NCBI GenBank assembly: GCA_002333095.1
Contig: DDBK01000135.1
Coordinates: 5,993 to 12,206 of the forward strand
Reading direction: 5' to 3'
Origin: Cellvibrionales bacterium UBA2034
GTDB lineage: Bacteria > Pseudomonadota > Gammaproteobacteria > Pseudomonadales > UBA7239
Length of the DNA: 6,214 nucleotides
This document shows, one piece after another, positions 5,215 to 6,214 of this stretch. The first letter of the stretch is position 1, and each line of letters starts with the position of its first letter. Made by a program: the position numbers and the translations under genes. The notes below the pieces were generated by a model. It was not told the DNA's origin. It saw only the letters and a list, made by a program, of their open reading frames with translations, and did not search any database.

Positions 5215-6214
5215 ATGCAAGACGTTTCCCTCGACGACAAATACACCCTTGAATCCGGCAAGGTCTTTCTGACCGGCTCACAAGCATTGGTGCGTCTGCC
5301 CATCATGCAGCGCCATCGCGACCTGCAAGCCGGGCTCAACACGGCTGGTTTTATCTCCGGTTACCGTGGCAGCCCGCTGGGCATGTATGACCTGCAACTC
5401 TGGGCGGCAAAGAAACATCTGGAAGCCAACCACATCCATTTCGAACCGGGCGTGAACGAAGACCTGGCCGCCACCTCGGTGTGGGGTTCACAACAAGTGA
5501 ACCTGCTGGAAGGCGCGAAATACGATGGCGTGTTCGGCATCTGGTACGGCAAAGGCCCCGGTGTTGACCGTTCCGGTGATGCCATGAAACACGGTTCCTA
5601 CAGCGGCACCTCGCAACACGGTGGTGTGCTGTGTTTTGCCGGTGATGACCACGGTGCGAAATCGTCCACCATTGCCCACCAGTCTGAACACGCCTTCCTG
5701 CACTTCTCCATGCCGGTACTGAACCCGGCCACCGTGCAGGATTACCTCGACTTCGGCCTGCACGGCTTTGCCATGTCACGCTACTCCGGCTGCTGGATCG
5801 GTTTTATCTGCGTGACTGACACCGTAGAAAGCTCGGCATCCTGCTATGTCGACCCATCCCGCGTACAGATCAGGATTCCCGAGAATGGCCCGGCAGCCGG
5901 CAGCCTCAGCAGCGCCTTTGGCGTATGGCCGATGGTCGCGGAAAAACGCCAGTTCCAGCAGCGCCTGGTGGCCGCTCAAGCCTATGTGCGCGCCAACCAA
6001 CTCGACAAGGTTGTGCTCGGCGGCCAGAACAAGAAGCTGGGTATTGTTACCACCGGCAAAGCCTACCTCGACCTGCGCGATGCGCTGGAAGAACTGAACA
6101 TCGATGACGCCCGCGCCGAGCAACTCGGTATCGCCGTTTATAAAGTTGCGATGACCTGGCCGATTGAGCCGGAAGGCCTGCGTGAATTTGCCGCCGGCTG
6201 CGACGAGCTGCTGG
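5215..6214 (+). CDS. Fused indolepyruvate ferredoxin oxidoreductase-family protein, N-terminal part
   Basis: From the ATG at 5215 the frame is open for 333 codons to the window edge, so the gene is cut at its 3' end. The family is usually about 1,150 residues. Visible motifs are MQRHRDL (31-37), SGYRGSPLGMYD (48-59), GVNEDLAATSVWGSQQ (79-94), YGKGPGVDRSGDAMKHG (111-127) and AGDDHGAKSSTIAHQSEHAF (142-161). They belong to the N-terminal pyruvate:ferredoxin-oxidoreductase-like region of fused IorA-type enzymes. Glu82 is a candidate for the thiamine-diphosphate-activating glutamate. The complete enzyme would carry TPP and iron-sulfur sites in the missing part. It would oxidatively decarboxylate aryl or branched-chain 2-oxoacids to acyl-CoA in the cytoplasm, reducing ferredoxin. 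Only a weak GAGA (5204-5207) precedes the start, but MQDVSLDDKY fits the family's N-terminus. The family call is firm; the specific 2-oxoacid is not determined. Confidence 0.92.
   Translation, partial: MQDVSLDDKYTLESGKVFLTGSQALVRLPIMQRHRDLQAGLNTAGFISGYRGSPLGMYDLQLWAAKKHLEANHIHFEPGVNEDLAATSVWGSQQVNLLEGAKYDGVFGIWYGKGPGVDRSGDAMKHGSYSGTSQHGGVLCFAGDDHGAKSSTIAHQSEHAFLHFSMPVLNPATVQDYLDFGLHGFAMSRYSGCWIGFICVTDTVESSASCYVDPSRVQIRIPENGPAAGSLSSAFGVWPMVAEKRQFQQRLVAAQAYVRANQLDKVVLGGQNKKLGIVTTGKAYLDLRDALEELNIDDARAEQLGIAVYKVAMTWPIEPEGLREFAAGCDELL

Noticed and set aside
5361..5779. Minus-strand open frames opposite the oxidoreductase gene (5361-5585, 5488-5763, 5351-5779, and 5776-6123 further right)
   Set aside because: They are antisense shadows of a clearly recognisable coding region and have no motifs or ribosome binding sites of their own.

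Overview
The window looks like chromosomal DNA of a proteobacterium, most likely a gammaproteobacterium. This rests on moderate GC, Shine-Dalgarno-led genes and protein families common in that group (fused indolepyruvate ferredoxin oxidoreductase, NemA-like ene-reductase, GH114 hydrolase). The genus cannot be named from the sequence. No tRNA, rRNA, insertion sequence, CRISPR array or phage gene was seen.

Layout. Positions 1-257 (minus strand) hold the N-terminal 85 codons of a small TFIIB-type zinc-ribbon protein that runs off the left edge. Its leader, 258 to about 450, contains a well-preserved yybP-ykoY manganese riboswitch aptamer (about 325-427) with a plausible translational expression platform and an upstream promoter candidate. 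From about 451 to 586 a divergent intergenic stretch separates this transcript from a plus-strand block. That block comprises a crotonase-superfamily protein (587-1330), a six-transmembrane voltage-gated K+ channel with a C-terminal zinc ribbon (1341-2114), an Old Yellow Enzyme-type ene-reductase (2174-3241) and a quinone-oxidoreductase-like MDR protein (3257-4219). The first two genes are 10 bp apart and the last two 15 bp apart. The 59-bp gap between the pairs holds an inverted repeat that could be an operator. A secreted GH114 glycosidase (4225-5013, minus) converges on the MDR gene with a 5-bp gap. A 201-bp divergent region then precedes the 5' part of a fused 2-oxoacid (indolepyruvate-type) ferredoxin oxidoreductase gene (5215 to the right edge, plus).

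How they may work together. The ene-reductase and MDR genes form a credible two-gene redox/detoxification unit acting on activated alkenes, quinones or other electrophiles. The crotonase and K+ channel are probably co-transcribed but share no obvious pathway. The oxidoreductase at the right edge would feed aryl or branched 2-oxoacids into acyl-CoA thioesters.

The most notable feature is the Mn2+ riboswitch placed directly before a zinc-ribbon gene rather than before one of the transporter families usually found there. Other points of interest are the crotonase lacking the usual catalytic acids, the channel with a fused zinc ribbon, and an ene-reductase with valine at the usual FMN-phosphate arginine position.
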